A DNA stretch of 5,520 nt from a bacterium. Its GTDB lineage: Bacteria > Patescibacteriota > Minisyncoccia > UBA6257 > 2-01-FULL-56-20. A model generated the notes under the pieces. That model was not told the origin of the DNA, searched no databases, and saw nothing but the letters and a program-made list of their open reading frames with translations. Where the stretch lies: the NCBI GenBank assembly GCA_021780545.1, contig JAJXYP010000065.1, positions 1 to 5,520 on the forward strand, given 5' to 3'. Below, in pieces: positions 5,407-5,520 of the stretch (position 1 is the stretch's first letter; each line of letters opens with the position of its first letter). The position numbers and the translations under genes were made by a program.

Positions 5407-5474
5407 CTGGCTGATTGCCGTGAATCACAGCAACTCGCCAGCGACATCTACACGACATGCTTTTATGTGTGTAG
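5407..5474 (-). other. Two stable hairpins directly after the 16S rRNA 3' end
   Basis: First hairpin: CTACACACAT (5474-5465), loop AAAAGC, ATGT, bulged C, GTGTAG (5458-5448), 10 pairs. Second: CTGGC (5441-5437), then TTGCTGTG (5433-5426), loop ATT, CACGGCAA (5422-5415) and GCCAG (5411-5407), 13 pairs with a 3-by-3 internal loop. Neither is followed by a T-run. They may be rRNA processing or end-protection structures, or unusual terminators. No 23S, 5S or tRNA sequence is seen in this spacer. Confidence 0.55.
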
Positions 5475-5520
5475 TTTAATTGATCCACCGACAGCTTCCG
5501 CTACCGGTGCCTTGTTACGA
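5473..5520 (-). rRNA. rrs: 16S rRNA, 3' end only (gene continues beyond the window)
   Basis: The minus strand from 5520 begins TCGTAACAAGG, the universal site of the 1492R primer. Helix 45 follows: arm CACCGGTAGC (5509-5500), loop GGAA (5499-5496, site of the two KsgA-dimethylated adenines), arm GCTGTCGGTG (5495-5486); all ten pairs form, counting G-U. Arm lengths equal those of E. coli. Universal GGATCA follows (5486-5481). The tail then reads AATTAAACTAC; the anti-Shine-Dalgarno CCTCC is missing. The 3' end at 5473 is set by the E. coli tail length and is approximate. The gene is followed by the response regulator, not by a 23S gene, within the visible stretch. Confidence 0.9.

Noticed and set aside
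5352..5447. N-terminal extension of the response regulator from an ATG at 5447
   Set aside because: The extra 32 residues resemble no receiver domain, overlap the 16S downstream hairpins, and the promoter points to the start at 5351.

Overview
The window looks like chromosomal DNA of a streamlined bacterium, most likely a member of the Candidate Phyla Radiation (Patescibacteria). The inference rests on compact gene spacing, a shortened UvrA and a shortened ribosomal protein bL19, a phenylalanine-type ribonucleotide reductase small subunit, a stand-alone receiver protein and unusual rRNA features. No taxonomic search could be run. Base composition is moderately GC-rich and even. I see no mobile element, CRISPR array or tRNA.

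Layout, left to right. 1-1146 (minus) is the N-terminal 382 codons of uvrA, cut by the window edge just before the expected LSGGE signature. 1265-1657 (minus) is rpsP (bS16), ending in a strong terminator whose hairpin overlaps the uvrA promoter. 1658-1782 is a divergent promoter region driving rpsP leftwards and nrdB rightwards. 1783-2817 (plus) is a class Ic-like ribonucleotide reductase beta subunit. 2894-3535 (plus) is an unrecognised membrane-anchored protein, convergent with mreB (3559-4566, minus). Upstream of mreB lie rplS (bL19, 4641-4943, minus) and a single-domain response regulator (4977-5351, minus). The last ~48 bases (5473-5520, minus) are the 3' end of a 16S rRNA gene, continuing beyond the window.

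The most interesting signal concerns translation initiation. The 16S 3' end keeps a perfectly paired helix 45 with its GGAA loop, but the tail after GGATCA reads AATTAAACTAC instead of the usual CACCTCCTT. The anti-Shine-Dalgarno sequence is therefore absent from this gene. The protein genes fit this. None has a convincing Shine-Dalgarno site, and four (rpsP, the 2894 gene, mreB, the response regulator) have a -10 hexamer 6-9 bases before the start codon, so their mRNAs should be leaderless or nearly so. nrdB has a ~41-base leader whose last ~34 bases contain no G. Together this suggests a cell that starts translation largely without SD pairing.

Functionally the window is housekeeping: DNA repair (uvrA), ribosome (16S, bS16, bL19), dNTP synthesis (nrdB), cell shape (mreB), signalling (response regulator). 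There is no evidence of one joint pathway. Most genes have their own promoter.
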